From an uncultured Ferrovibrio sp. (lineage in GTDB: Bacteria > Pseudomonadota > Alphaproteobacteria > Ferrovibrionales > Ferrovibrionaceae): 64,000 nt of DNA. A program made the translations under genes and the position numbers. The stretch lies in the NCBI RefSeq assembly GCF_937960835.1, contig NZ_CALGPC010000006.1:558001-622000 (forward strand), in the 5' to 3' direction. The first letter of the stretch is position 1, and each line of letters starts with the position of its first letter. Of this stretch, positions 8,834 to 16,807 are shown in pieces. Under the pieces are notes generated by a model. The model saw nothing but the letters and a program-made list of their open reading frames with translations. It searched no databases and was not told where the DNA came from.

Positions 8834-9323
8834 CAATGTCTCTCCTCACCTTCGCCGTATACTGAGATCACGCGGCGTTAACCACGATCCCCGCATGGGA
8901 GCCGCGCTGCATTTAAGGCGAACCGTCTTGTATTCTGTGTGGTAAATGTGTGGCCCGCGACAATTTGAGGGCTGTTGTGACTTTTCCGTGGCCTCACGCG
9001 TTAAGATTCACACTTGCTGTGACTTCTCCGTGGCCCGGTCATCGATCAGCCTCTCTGAGCTTGAACGCAATCGCAGCATTCCTACAATCATCCTTGGCAA
9101 TTCGGTCTTTTTCAGCGACCAGCCAAAGATCACGCTAGCCGTGGGAGCGGCAAAGACCTCAACAACGAGGCGGCAAAGGGGGAAAGCTTGAGAATTGGCA
9201 ACGGCCGGACAGTCCAATGTCCGGTGTCGATAACGTCGTGGAGCAGGACCGAGCGCAATGGCGAACGGCGTAGCTATAGCTGTACGAGCAGACATCGACG
9301 CCGCGACGCGACAGGGGTGGGGC
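8834..9323. other. 490-base intergenic region with direct repeat
   Basis: No supported gene. The region is less GC-rich than its surroundings and holds the promoters for manB (leftward) and the lipoprotein gene (rightward). Its only clear structure is an 18-bp direct repeat described separately. A short frame across it (8946-9191) reads a repeated CCDFSVA only because of that repeat and has no ribosome binding site. Confidence 0.6.
8976..9035. repeat. 18-bp direct repeat, two copies 42 bp apart
   Basis: TGTGACTTTTCCGTGGCC (8976-8993) and TGTGACTTCTCCGTGGCC (9018-9035) differ at one base. The offset of 42 bp is four helical turns, so both copies face the same side of the DNA, as expected for a regulator binding cooperatively. 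The position between manB and the lipoprotein/two-component genes makes a promoter-control role likely. A weaker GTGTGGCCCG lies at 8948. Confidence 0.6.
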
Positions 9324-9833
9324 ATGACGCAATGGCTTACGGGGGTGGCAGTGTGTGGCTGCCTGCTACTGATGGCAGGTTGCGACGCGCGCCAGTGGCC
9401 ACTGGCCGACAAGCAGTCAGGCCGCGTGCAGAATCCTTCCAAAACATCTTCGTCTTCCGCATCAGCGGCTCCGTCGTCAACGCCCGCAATGAATGCAGCT
9501 GCGGCACGACGCGCGCCGAGCAATCGAGATACCAAAATCGTGGCCGCCGTTGCGGCGCCGCCTCAGGTCGGGGATACGACGATCGACCTTGCAGGTTTGC
9601 GCGAAGAAGAGCTGATCGACCTGCTCGGGGCGCCGACAGCGACCGAAAGCAAACCTCCGGCGAAAATATGGCGATACAACGCCGCAAAATGCCATCTGAA
9701 TGTCTCTTTTTATCCTGATGTTCAAACCCGAGTTTTTCGCATCCTTAGCTACGAGGTGACAGGCAATGACAGCACTGATCAGGGAAAACGCCAATGCTGG
9801 TCTGAGCTACGCTCCCGTGCCAAGCCGAAGTGA
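9324..9833 (+). CDS. small lipoprotein, BamE-like C-terminal region
   Basis: A 169-residue predicted lipoprotein. ATG 9324 is chosen over an upstream ATG (9258) because AGGGGTGGGG directly precedes it and it opens a clean signal peptide ending in the lipobox LMAGC. A Ser/Pro/Ala-rich linker follows, then a small domain (LREEELIDLLGAPTATESKPPAKIWRY region) resembling the alphaproteobacterial outer-membrane lipoproteins with a BamE/OmlA-like fold. It overlaps the response-regulator gene by 68 bases, so it probably shares the transcript. No function can be assigned; it could sense envelope state for the two-component pair. Confidence 0.7.
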   Translation: MTQWLTGVAVCGCLLLMAGCDARQWPLADKQSGRVQNPSKTSSSSASAAPSSTPAMNAAAARRAPSNRDTKIVAAVAAPPQVGDTTIDLAGLREEELIDLLGAPTATESKPPAKIWRYNAAKCHLNVSFYPDVQTRVFRILSYEVTGNDSTDQGKRQCWSELRSRAKPK

Positions 9834-10593
9834 CATGCGCGCAGCGGAGAATGATATCAGAGTCATCCTCGTGGATGACGACGACGATTTCCGCGAGGCG
9901 ATCGGCGGCGAACTGGGCGACGAGGGCTTTCAGGTCTTCGGCTTCCGCGACGGCGCAGGAATGTTTGAGCATTTCGCGCAGGGCGGCACCGGCGATGTGA
10001 TCGTTCTGGACTGGCGCATGCCGGGCGTCTCCGGCCTGGAATTGCTGGGCCAGGCCCGGCGGCGCGGCATCATGCTGCCGGTAATCTTCCTCACCGGTAT
10101 GCCTGCCACGGCCTATGAGAGTGCGGCGTTGGATTCAGGCGCGATGGATTTCGTCAACAAGTCGCGCGGCACTGCCATCCTGGCCAAGCGGATCCGGCTT
10201 ATCCTGCATTCCGGCAAACGCCCGCCGGAGCAGCGCCGCCAAGAGATCGTCCGCTGCGGCGACCTGGTTCTGCGGCCGCAGGTCAGCCGGGCAATGTGGA
10301 AGGGTCAGGACGTCAATCTCACCGTTGTGGAATTCAACATTGTCTCCCTTCTGGTGCAGAGCGCCGGCGAATATGTGACCTACCGGTCCATATACGACTG
10401 CGTGCATCATGCGGGATTCATCGCGGGAAATGGCGAAGATGGATACCGGACAAACGTACGATCCTCTATCAAACGTATCCGCAACAAGTTCCGCGCCCTC
10501 GATCCTGAGTTTTCGCAAATCGAAAACTTCCTTGCCTTCGGTTACCGCTGGCGAGACGCCGCCACAGCCGAGCAGTCAACAGAGCCTGCATGA
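9766..10593 (+). CDS. ChvI-like OmpR-family response regulator
   Basis: A 275-residue DNA-binding regulator. The receiver domain has the acidic pocket LVDDDDDFRE (near residue 35), phosphoacceptor Asp in VLDWRMPG (near 82) and Lys in FVNKSRG. The C-terminal winged helix contains GYRTNVRSSIKRIRNKFR and FGYRW, a pattern close to ChvI of rhizobia, which governs exopolysaccharide and envelope genes. ATG 9766 has a good GAGGTG site; an alternative ATG at 9835 right after the lipoprotein stop has only a weak one. The kinase gene follows and the polysaccharide locus begins 1.6 kb later, so control of that locus is the natural inference. Confidence 0.88.
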   Translation: MTALIRENANAGLSYAPVPSRSDMRAAENDIRVILVDDDDDFREAIGGELGDEGFQVFGFRDGAGMFEHFAQGGTGDVIVLDWRMPGVSGLELLGQARRRGIMLPVIFLTGMPATAYESAALDSGAMDFVNKSRGTAILAKRIRLILHSGKRPPEQRRQEIVRCGDLVLRPQVSRAMWKGQDVNLTVVEFNIVSLLVQSAGEYVTYRSIYDCVHHAGFIAGNGEDGYRTNVRSSIKRIRNKFRALDPEFSQIENFLAFGYRWRDAATAEQSTEPA

Positions 10594-10642
10594 GGCGGAG
10601 GCTTCGCGTCCGGCGAGTTCGCTACGCCGGCTCGGAGCCTCG

Positions 10643-12115
10643 TTGACCCTGAAGCTGATCGGCCTGGTCGGCGTATTCGTCGCCCTGCCGGTCGTGCTTT
10701 ACGGCCAGTTCGAGAGCGCCGATGCGCAGCGGCGCGAATTGGTTGCACGCGGCATTCAGCATCGCACGTGGCTGATCGCCCAGGCGATCTCACCGATGCT
10801 GGATCAGCCCGACGGACCGCGTCATAGCGCGCTGAACAGTGAGCTGCAGCGCTACAATGACGGGCGCACGATTCTGCGGCTGATGTTTTCGCCGGCGGGC
10901 TCCACTTCGCCCGACCGCTTCTACTATATCGCCTCGTCGCCTGAGGCGACACCGGATCAGATCGGCCCGGAGCTGGAGCGCCTGGCCGAACACGGCATCC
11001 TGCAGCGGCTCTCTGAGAGCTGCGAATGGTCGTCTTCGGTCGATTTGCGGTTCAAGCAGCCGGATGGCCGCGAGGAGATCATGACTTCGCTGCTGCCGAT
11101 CCAGTCGCGCTGGGGCTGCTGGGTGCTGATATCGGCGCATCCCACCTCAGAATTTCTGAATGTATCGATCGGGCGGTCCTACTGGCAGACGGAGGAAATT
11201 CGGATTGCCGCCGGCATTTATGTCGCGTTTGCCCTGCTCGCCGTTTTGATGGCTTGGAGTGTATGGCGGAACCTGCATCATTTCCGCCGGGTCGCCAGTG
11301 AAATCCGGCATGGCCGCGCAGGCGGCCGCACCTTTGTCGATCGCAATGTCGTGCCCGAGCTGACCAGTGTCGCAGCTGACTTCGATCAGCTCGTGGCCGA
11401 TCTGCGCAAGGCAGCGCCGGATATCCGCCAGACGGCGGAGGATAATGCCCACTCCTTCAAGGCACCGATCTGTACGATCCAGTCGGCGCTGGAGCCGATC
11501 AAGCGGGTGTTGCCTGCCGATAACGAGCGTTCGAAACGGGCGGTGGTATTGATCGAATCCTCGATCCGCCGCTTGCATGCACTGGTTAATGCGGCGCAGC
11601 AGCTCGACTACAATACCGCGGATCTGATCGATGCGCCGCGCCGGGCAATCAATCTGACCAATGTAATTGCCGATGTGCTATTCCGATATCGCGAGACCAT
11701 CGCCGAGCGTCGCATTCGACTGGTACGCGTGATGGAGGACAATATCATCGTGCATGCCGCGGCGGGCGTACTTGATGTGGTGTTTGAGAACATTCTCGAC
11801 AACGCCATCAGCTTTTCGCCGCCGGATAGCACGATCACCGTGTCTTTGGCGCGCGAGCGCAAGCAGGTTCTTCTGCGGATCGATGATGAAGGCCCCGGCA
11901 TCGATCCCGACAAGGTAGGCCATATCTTCGATCGCTACTTCTCGCTTCGGCCGCACAAGCCGGAAGAAGAAGTCAGTAGTGGAAAACTGAAGCATTCAGG
12001 ACTGGGCTTGTGGATCGTACGGCGTAACGTTGAAGCGCTCGGCGGTCAGGTATCCGCAATGAACCGCATCACGGGTGGTTTGAGCATTCAAATCATTCTT
12101 CCCGCTGCCGAATAA
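10643..12115 (+). CDS. membrane sensor histidine kinase
   Basis: Partner of the ChvI-like regulator. Two membrane helices (LIGLVGVFVALPVVLYG at the start, IYVAFALLAVLMAWSVW near residue 190) flank a periplasmic sensor of about 165 residues that matches no domain I recognise. The H-box is atypical, DNAHSFKAPICTI (His near 270), instead of the usual HELRTPL. N-box (ENILDNAISFSPP), G1 (DDEGPGID) and G2 (HSGLGLWIV) are intact. The frame is open to 10409 inside the regulator gene; I place the start at TTG 10643 because GGAG lies five bases before it and it opens the first helix, but this is uncertain. Confidence 0.82.
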   Translation: MTLKLIGLVGVFVALPVVLYGQFESADAQRRELVARGIQHRTWLIAQAISPMLDQPDGPRHSALNSELQRYNDGRTILRLMFSPAGSTSPDRFYYIASSPEATPDQIGPELERLAEHGILQRLSESCEWSSSVDLRFKQPDGREEIMTSLLPIQSRWGCWVLISAHPTSEFLNVSIGRSYWQTEEIRIAAGIYVAFALLAVLMAWSVWRNLHHFRRVASEIRHGRAGGRTFVDRNVVPELTSVAADFDQLVADLRKAAPDIRQTAEDNAHSFKAPICTIQSALEPIKRVLPADNERSKRAVVLIESSIRRLHALVNAAQQLDYNTADLIDAPRRAINLTNVIADVLFRYRETIAERRIRLVRVMEDNIIVHAAAGVLDVVFENILDNAISFSPPDSTITVSLARERKQVLLRIDDEGPGIDPDKVGHIFDRYFSLRPHKPEEEVSSGKLKHSGLGLWIVRRNVEALGGQVSAMNRITGGLSIQIILPAAE

Positions 12116-12171
12116 GGGCTTGATCTGAGACACAGTTTGATCACTGGCCGCTTTGCAGGCAGGTAGCCATA

Positions 12172-12200
12172 GTCGACTGGCTCCCCATCCTCCAGTCGAC
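12172..12200 (+). promoter_or_regulatory. 9-bp inverted repeat in manC leader
   Basis: GTCGACTGG (12172-12180) and CCAGTCGAC (12192-12200) pair perfectly across an 11-base spacer. The right arm ends directly at the GAGG ribosome binding site (12201-12204) of manC, eight bases before the start. No T-run follows, so it is not an intrinsic terminator. It could be an operator or an mRNA hairpin affecting translation: the spacer end CCTC could pair with GAGG. Confidence 0.55.
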
Positions 12201-12207
12201 GAGGCTA

Positions 12208-13674
12208 ATGATGAACGCCGTGACCGAGACTAGCGAAGTCCTGGATCAGGACAGCTATCGCATACACCCCGTCATCCTGGCGGGCGGCTCTGGAACGCGC
12301 CTCTGGCCCTTGTCGCGTTCTGTTTATCCGAAGCAACTGTTGGCGCTCACCTCGACGCGCACACTGCTGCAGGAAACCGTGCAGCGCACGATCGAGGATG
12401 TCGGTTTCTCGGCGCCGATCCTCGTTTGCAATGACGAACATCGTTTCCTCATCGAGGAACAGCTCAATGAGATGCACGTGCAGCCGCGCAAGATCATTCT
12501 TGAGCCGCTGGCCCGCAACACTGGACCGGCCCTGGCCGCAGTGGCGCTCTGGCTCAGCCAGTTCGAGCCGGATGCATTGATGCTGGTGCAGCCCGCCGAT
12601 CACGTGATTGGGGGGCTCGCAGAATTCCATCGCGCTGTACAGGCTGGCATCGGTCCGGCCGAGCAGGGCAAGCTGGTCACCTTCGGCATCAAGCCGACAC
12701 GGCCGGAGCCGGGCTATGGCTATATCCAGTATGGTCCGGCGCTGGAGGGTTCGGAGCACGCGCGCAGCGTCAGCCGCTTCGTCGAGAAGCCGGATGCCGA
12801 TACGGCGAAGCGCTACGTGGAAAGCGGTGTCTTCTGCTGGAACAGTGGGATTTTCCTGCTGTCGGCGCGGCGTTATCTGGAAGAGTTGCGCGAACTGCAT
12901 CCGAAGATGCTGGAGGCGTGCGAGCGCGCGGTCGCTGCCGGCCGTGACGATCTCGGCTTCTTCCGCCTCGATGCCGCGAGCTTTGGCGACGCGCCGGCAT
13001 TGTCCATCGACCGTGCAGTGATGGAGCATACCGATGAAGCGGCGGTAATTCCGGTCGACATGGCCTGGAACGACCTGGGTTCGTTCCAGGCTTTGCGCGA
13101 TTGTGGCGCCCGCGACAGCGACGGTAACGTCATCAGCGGTGATGTCGTCGCGCAGGACGTGAAGAATTCCTATATCCGTGCCGAGGACAAGCTGGTCACG
13201 GTGATCGGACTGGAAGACGTGGTCGTGGTATCGACCGACGATGCCGTTCTGGTTGCCAAGGCGGATCGTGTGGACGATGTCTCCAGCGTCGTGGCGCAGC
13301 TGCGCCAGCGCAACCGGTCGGAGCCGATCTCCCACACCACCACCTACCGGCCCTGGGGGTATTACCGCTCTGTCGATATGGGAGATCGCTTCCAGGTCAA
13401 GCGGTTGATGGTCAAGCCAGGCGCCAAGCTGAGTCTGCAGAAACATTTCCATCGCGCCGAGCATTGGGTGGTGGTGCAGGGCACCGCGCTGGTGCAGCGC
13501 GACGACGAATGCCTGCTGCTGCGCGAGAATGAATCGATCTACATCCCGATCGGGGCTGCGCACCGGCTGGAGAATCCCGGCAAGCTGCCGCTGCATCTGA
13601 TCGAAGTGCAATCGGGCGCCTATCTCGGGGAGGACGACATCGTTCGTCTGGCGGACAGCTATGGCCGTTGCTGA
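12208..13674 (+). CDS. manC: mannose-1-P guanylyltransferase / mannose-6-P isomerase
   Basis: Bifunctional type II enzyme, 488 residues. The N-terminal nucleotidyltransferase domain (about 18-300) has the GTP-binding signature ILAGGSGTRLWPLSR and the FVEKPD motif that is catalytic in GDP-mannose pyrophosphorylases. The C-terminal cupin domain (about 370-480) has zinc ligands in QKHFHRAEHW and is the isomerase. Together they turn fructose-6-P into GDP-mannose with the phosphomannomutase encoded nearby. It overlaps galE by 14 bases, so the two are co-transcribed. Synonyms in other systems are algA, xanB and cpsB. Confidence 0.95.
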   Translation: MMNAVTETSEVLDQDSYRIHPVILAGGSGTRLWPLSRSVYPKQLLALTSTRTLLQETVQRTIEDVGFSAPILVCNDEHRFLIEEQLNEMHVQPRKIILEPLARNTGPALAAVALWLSQFEPDALMLVQPADHVIGGLAEFHRAVQAGIGPAEQGKLVTFGIKPTRPEPGYGYIQYGPALEGSEHARSVSRFVEKPDADTAKRYVESGVFCWNSGIFLLSARRYLEELRELHPKMLEACERAVAAGRDDLGFFRLDAASFGDAPALSIDRAVMEHTDEAAVIPVDMAWNDLGSFQALRDCGARDSDGNVISGDVVAQDVKNSYIRAEDKLVTVIGLEDVVVVSTDDAVLVAKADRVDDVSSVVAQLRQRNRSEPISHTTTYRPWGYYRSVDMGDRFQVKRLMVKPGAKLSLQKHFHRAEHWVVVQGTALVQRDDECLLLRENESIYIPIGAAHRLENPGKLPLHLIEVQSGAYLGEDDIVRLADSYGRC

Positions 13675-14674
13675 TAGCCGTCCGAAGCTGCTGGTCACTG
13701 GCGGAGCCGGTTATATCGGCAGCCACGTCTGCAAAGCGGTGGCGAAGGCAGGTTTCCTTCCCATTGCCTACGACAATCTTTCGGCCGGCCATCATTGGGC
13801 CGTCCGCTGGGGACCGCTGGAATGCGGCGACCTGATCGATTCCGGCCGCCTGGATGAAGTGATGCGGCGCTACCGGCCGGTCGCCGTGATCCATCTGGCG
13901 GGCCTGATCATCTCCAGTGAATCGGTCGTCGATCCCGCACAGTATTACGACAGCAATGTCGCCGGCAGCTTGTGTCTTCTGGATTCCATGCGGCGGAATG
14001 CGGTGGACCGCATCGTCTTCTCATCCAGCGCGGCGGTCTATGGCGAACCGGAAACCACGCCGATGGCGGAGGATCACCCCCGGCGCCCGCTTAATCCGTA
14101 TGGTACCAGCAAGCAGATGATCGAGCAGGTGCTGCATGACTATGCGCGCGCCTATGGGCTGCGCTCGGTTTCGCTGCGGTATTTCAATGCCGCGGGTGCC
14201 GATGCCGATGGCGAGATCGGCGAAGCTCACCACGTCGAGACGCATCTCATTCCGCTGGTCCTTGACGTTGCGGCAGGTTTCCGGCCGTTCATCTCAATTT
14301 ACGGGGCCGATTACCCCACCCGGGACGGGACCTGTGTACGGGATTATGTCCATGTCTGCGATCTGGCTACGGCCCATGTCATGGCGTTGCGTTATCTCGA
14401 CCATTCGGTCGGTGCTCATGTGTTCAACCTTGGAAACGGCCATGGCGCTACGGTACGCGAGGTAATCGACCTCGCTAGGAGCGTCACAGGCTGCAACATA
14501 CCCGTGCGAGTTGAGGGGCGCCGACCCGGCGACCCGGCTGTCCTGCTGGCCGATCCCACCCGGGCCCGGCAGGTATTGGGTTGGAAACCCTCACTTTCTA
14601 GCCTTGATGCCATGATTAGTAGTGCATGGAACTGGCATCAGCGTGTATTATCCCGGGCACAAGCTGCCCAGTAA
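13661..14674 (+). CDS. galE: UDP-glucose 4-epimerase
   Basis: A 337-residue extended short-chain dehydrogenase converting UDP-glucose to UDP-galactose. The NAD-binding TGGAGYIGSH is near residue 13, the catalytic Ser region FSSSAAVYG near 124 and YGTSK (catalytic Tyr/Lys) near 147. The C-terminal RPGDPAVLLADPTRA segment is typical of GalE. It is translationally coupled to manC. In this locus its job is to provide galactose for the polysaccharide. Confidence 0.93.
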   Translation: MAVADSRPKLLVTGGAGYIGSHVCKAVAKAGFLPIAYDNLSAGHHWAVRWGPLECGDLIDSGRLDEVMRRYRPVAVIHLAGLIISSESVVDPAQYYDSNVAGSLCLLDSMRRNAVDRIVFSSSAAVYGEPETTPMAEDHPRRPLNPYGTSKQMIEQVLHDYARAYGLRSVSLRYFNAAGADADGEIGEAHHVETHLIPLVLDVAAGFRPFISIYGADYPTRDGTCVRDYVHVCDLATAHVMALRYLDHSVGAHVFNLGNGHGATVREVIDLARSVTGCNIPVRVEGRRPGDPAVLLADPTRARQVLGWKPSLSSLDAMISSAWNWHQRVLSRAQAAQ

Positions 14675-14713
14675 TCTGGCCGGCGAGGAAAATTAGCCGC
14701 CGAGGTGGGGTAG

Positions 14714-15994
14714 ATGATTGCCCGTAAAATCGCTTATTATCTGACAGTTCCACTTCTGTTGTCCGCTACGGACATCTATGCCCAAACTCGAGAATATACG
14801 GCCGACGCCCCGGCAGGGCAGGTGGTGCGTGGTGATACGGTCACAGAGCGCCAGCGTCCGGATTACGATGCCATTGGCGTCCGGCTCGGCGGTTTCATGC
14901 TGCTGCCGACGCTTTCACTTCAGGAAAGTTACAACAGCAATATCTTTGCCACCGAGAATAACGAGGAAAGCGATTTCATCACCTCGATCGAGCCCGCGCT
15001 GAACCTGCGCTCAAACTGGAATAACCATGCACTTAATCTGCATGCGGATTCTAAGGTGGCGCGCTACGCTGACAATACCAGCGAGGATTTCGAGGATTAT
15101 ACTCTGTCTGCGGACGGTCGGCTGGACGTGCTGCGCGATCTGCGCCTCTTCGGCGGCGCGGGGTATCGCCTTCGCCATATCGCCCGCGACGATCCCGACA
15201 GCCCATCCAACATCGCGGAGCCGGCGGAATACGAAATTTATGGCGCCAATGCCGGGATCGAGAAGGTCTTTAACCGCCTGTCGCTGCGCTTCGATGCTGC
15301 ATACGAACAGCATCGCTACGACAATGTCCGCCTGAATGACGGGACGACCCGGGACGAGGGCGACCGCGACCGCGATCAGACCACCATCTCGCTGCGCACC
15401 GGCTATGAAATCGGTCCGATGCGGCAGGTCTACCTGCTGGGCAGCTATAACTGGCGCGATTACGAGCGCCGGGTGGACAATGCCGGATTCCAGCGCAATT
15501 CGGATGGCTACCTGCTGGCGGTCGGCGCCGAATACGACCTGACCGGCGTCACCTTCCTGGATGGCTATGTCGGCTATCGCGTGCAGGAATACGACGATCC
15601 GCGGCTGAAGGAGATATCCGGCTGGGCTGCCGGCCTGAAGCTGACCTGGAATGTCACCCAGCTCACCACCGTGACCGGCAATCTGAATCGCAGCGTGGAA
15701 GAAACCACGCAAAATGGTGCATCGGGCTATTTCGCCACCCGTGCCTCGATCCGGGTCGATCACGAGCTGTTGCGGAACCTGATCCTGAACGCCTCGCTGG
15801 GATATGAGAACAACGAGTTCGAAGGCATCACCCGCGACGACGATTACTATCTTGCCGGGCTGGGCGCCCGGTACCTGATGAACCGCTATCTGTCGGTTTC
15901 CGGCGGCTATGGATATCGCACCCGCGAGTCCAATTTGCCGAATGCGGATTTCGACGAGAACGTGGTCTTCATTCGGTTGACGGGGCAGCTGTAA
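14714..15994 (+). CDS. outer-membrane beta-barrel protein of the polysaccharide locus
   Basis: A 426-residue protein with signal peptide (MIARKIAYYLTVPLLLSATDIYAQT region, cut near residue 24), then alternating aromatic and polar strands through to a C-terminal FIRLTGQL, a typical outer-membrane barrel ending. It resembles the putative beta-barrel porin 2 (BBP2) family found in exopolysaccharide loci, where such proteins are thought to help the polymer across the outer membrane or anchor it. ATG follows GAGGTGGGG. It stands directly before the short GumB-like exporter, which lacks an obvious membrane-spanning end of its own. Confidence 0.75.
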   Translation: MIARKIAYYLTVPLLLSATDIYAQTREYTADAPAGQVVRGDTVTERQRPDYDAIGVRLGGFMLLPTLSLQESYNSNIFATENNEESDFITSIEPALNLRSNWNNHALNLHADSKVARYADNTSEDFEDYTLSADGRLDVLRDLRLFGGAGYRLRHIARDDPDSPSNIAEPAEYEIYGANAGIEKVFNRLSLRFDAAYEQHRYDNVRLNDGTTRDEGDRDRDQTTISLRTGYEIGPMRQVYLLGSYNWRDYERRVDNAGFQRNSDGYLLAVGAEYDLTGVTFLDGYVGYRVQEYDDPRLKEISGWAAGLKLTWNVTQLTTVTGNLNRSVEETTQNGASGYFATRASIRVDHELLRNLILNASLGYENNEFEGITRDDDYYLAGLGARYLMNRYLSVSGGYGYRTRESNLPNADFDENVVFIRLTGQL

Positions 15995-16086
15995 TCCAAT
16001 GGATTCGCAGTCTTTTTGAATGCCGGTGTAACGCTTAGACCTTGCCCCTGTTTGGTCACACCGGACTGGTCTCTTTGTTGGTAAGA

Positions 16087-16134
16087 GCTAAATCCAGCGC
16101 GGTCGCACTTTTGCGGCGCCGCGCTGGTTTTAGC
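16087..16134 (+). terminator. long hairpin before the Wza-like gene: terminator or attenuator
   Basis: GCTAAA (16087-16092) and CCAGCGCGG (16094-16102) pair with CCGCGCTGG (16119-16127) and TTTAGC (16129-16134), a 15-bp stem with one T-T mismatch; CGCA-CTTT-TGCG forms an inner hairpin. TTTT occurs at 16128-16131 after the GC-rich part. It may end the barrel gene's transcript 93 bases after its stop, or act as a leader attenuator, since the next start is only 20 bases away. Confidence 0.6.
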
Positions 16135-16153
16135 CTTCACAGAGACACCAGCC

Positions 16154-16807
16154 ATGATGAACCTCTACAGCATCGTACAAGCGATAGCGGCCTTGCGGCG
16201 CTATGCCGGCATTGCCGCGATGCTTTGGGCGGCTACCTTCGTCGCTCTCGATTCGGGTTGGGCTCAGACCAATCAGACCCCGGCCGGGCCGATATCGGCA
16301 TCACAGCAGTCGCAGCCGACGACCGCCCTGCCGGGACAGCTCACCGAAGGCTACACGCTCGGATCGGGTGACCGCGTCCGCATCACCGTATACGGGCAGC
16401 CTGAACTGACGGGCGAATTCCAGGTCGATGGCAGCGGGATGCTGTCCTATCCGCTCATCGGCCAGGTGCAGGCCGGCGGCTTGACCGCCAAAGGCCTGGA
16501 GCAGGCGCTGATCGGCAAGTTGAAGCCCGATTATCTGAAAAACCCCAGCGTCAGTGTGGAAGTGCTGACTTACCGACCCTTCTACATCGTCGGCGAGGTG
16601 CGCACCCCGGGCAGCTATCCGTATGTCTCGGGGATGACCATCATCAATGCCGTCGCGCTGGCAGGCGGGTTCACCTATCGCGCCAGGGAGAACTCCTTCT
16701 ACCTCACCCGCACCGGTGAAAACGGCGAAAAGCAGAAACTCACCGCAACACCTGAAACGCCGGTGCTTCCCGGAGATGTCATAACCGTTCGCGAGCGATA
16801 CTTCTAA
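16154..16807 (+). CDS. polysaccharide export protein, short Wza/GumB type
   Basis: A 217-residue periplasmic/outer-membrane export protein. A signal peptide ends near GWAQT (residue 38). A Poly_export domain follows (YTLGSGDRVRITVYGQPEL near 72) and then one SLBB domain (FYIVGEVRTPGSYPYVSGMTI near 143). At this length it matches GumB rather than E. coli Wza and lacks the C-terminal membrane helix that forms the Wza pore. Its stop shares one base with the start of the co-polymerase gene (TAATG), so the two are translationally coupled. Confidence 0.9.
   Translation: MMNLYSIVQAIAALRRYAGIAAMLWAATFVALDSGWAQTNQTPAGPISASQQSQPTTALPGQLTEGYTLGSGDRVRITVYGQPELTGEFQVDGSGMLSYPLIGQVQAGGLTAKGLEQALIGKLKPDYLKNPSVSVEVLTYRPFYIVGEVRTPGSYPYVSGMTIINAVALAGGFTYRARENSFYLTRTGENGEKQKLTATPETPVLPGDVITVRERYF

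Noticed and set aside
8946..9191. Short rightward frame reading a repeated CCDFSVA
   Set aside because: The repeat in the protein comes from the DNA direct repeat; there is no ribosome binding site and no family resemblance.
12205..13698. A 497-codon open frame on the minus strand opposite manC
   Set aside because: It is the antisense shadow of a strongly conserved GC-rich gene; composition is His/Gln/Asp-rich without any domain.
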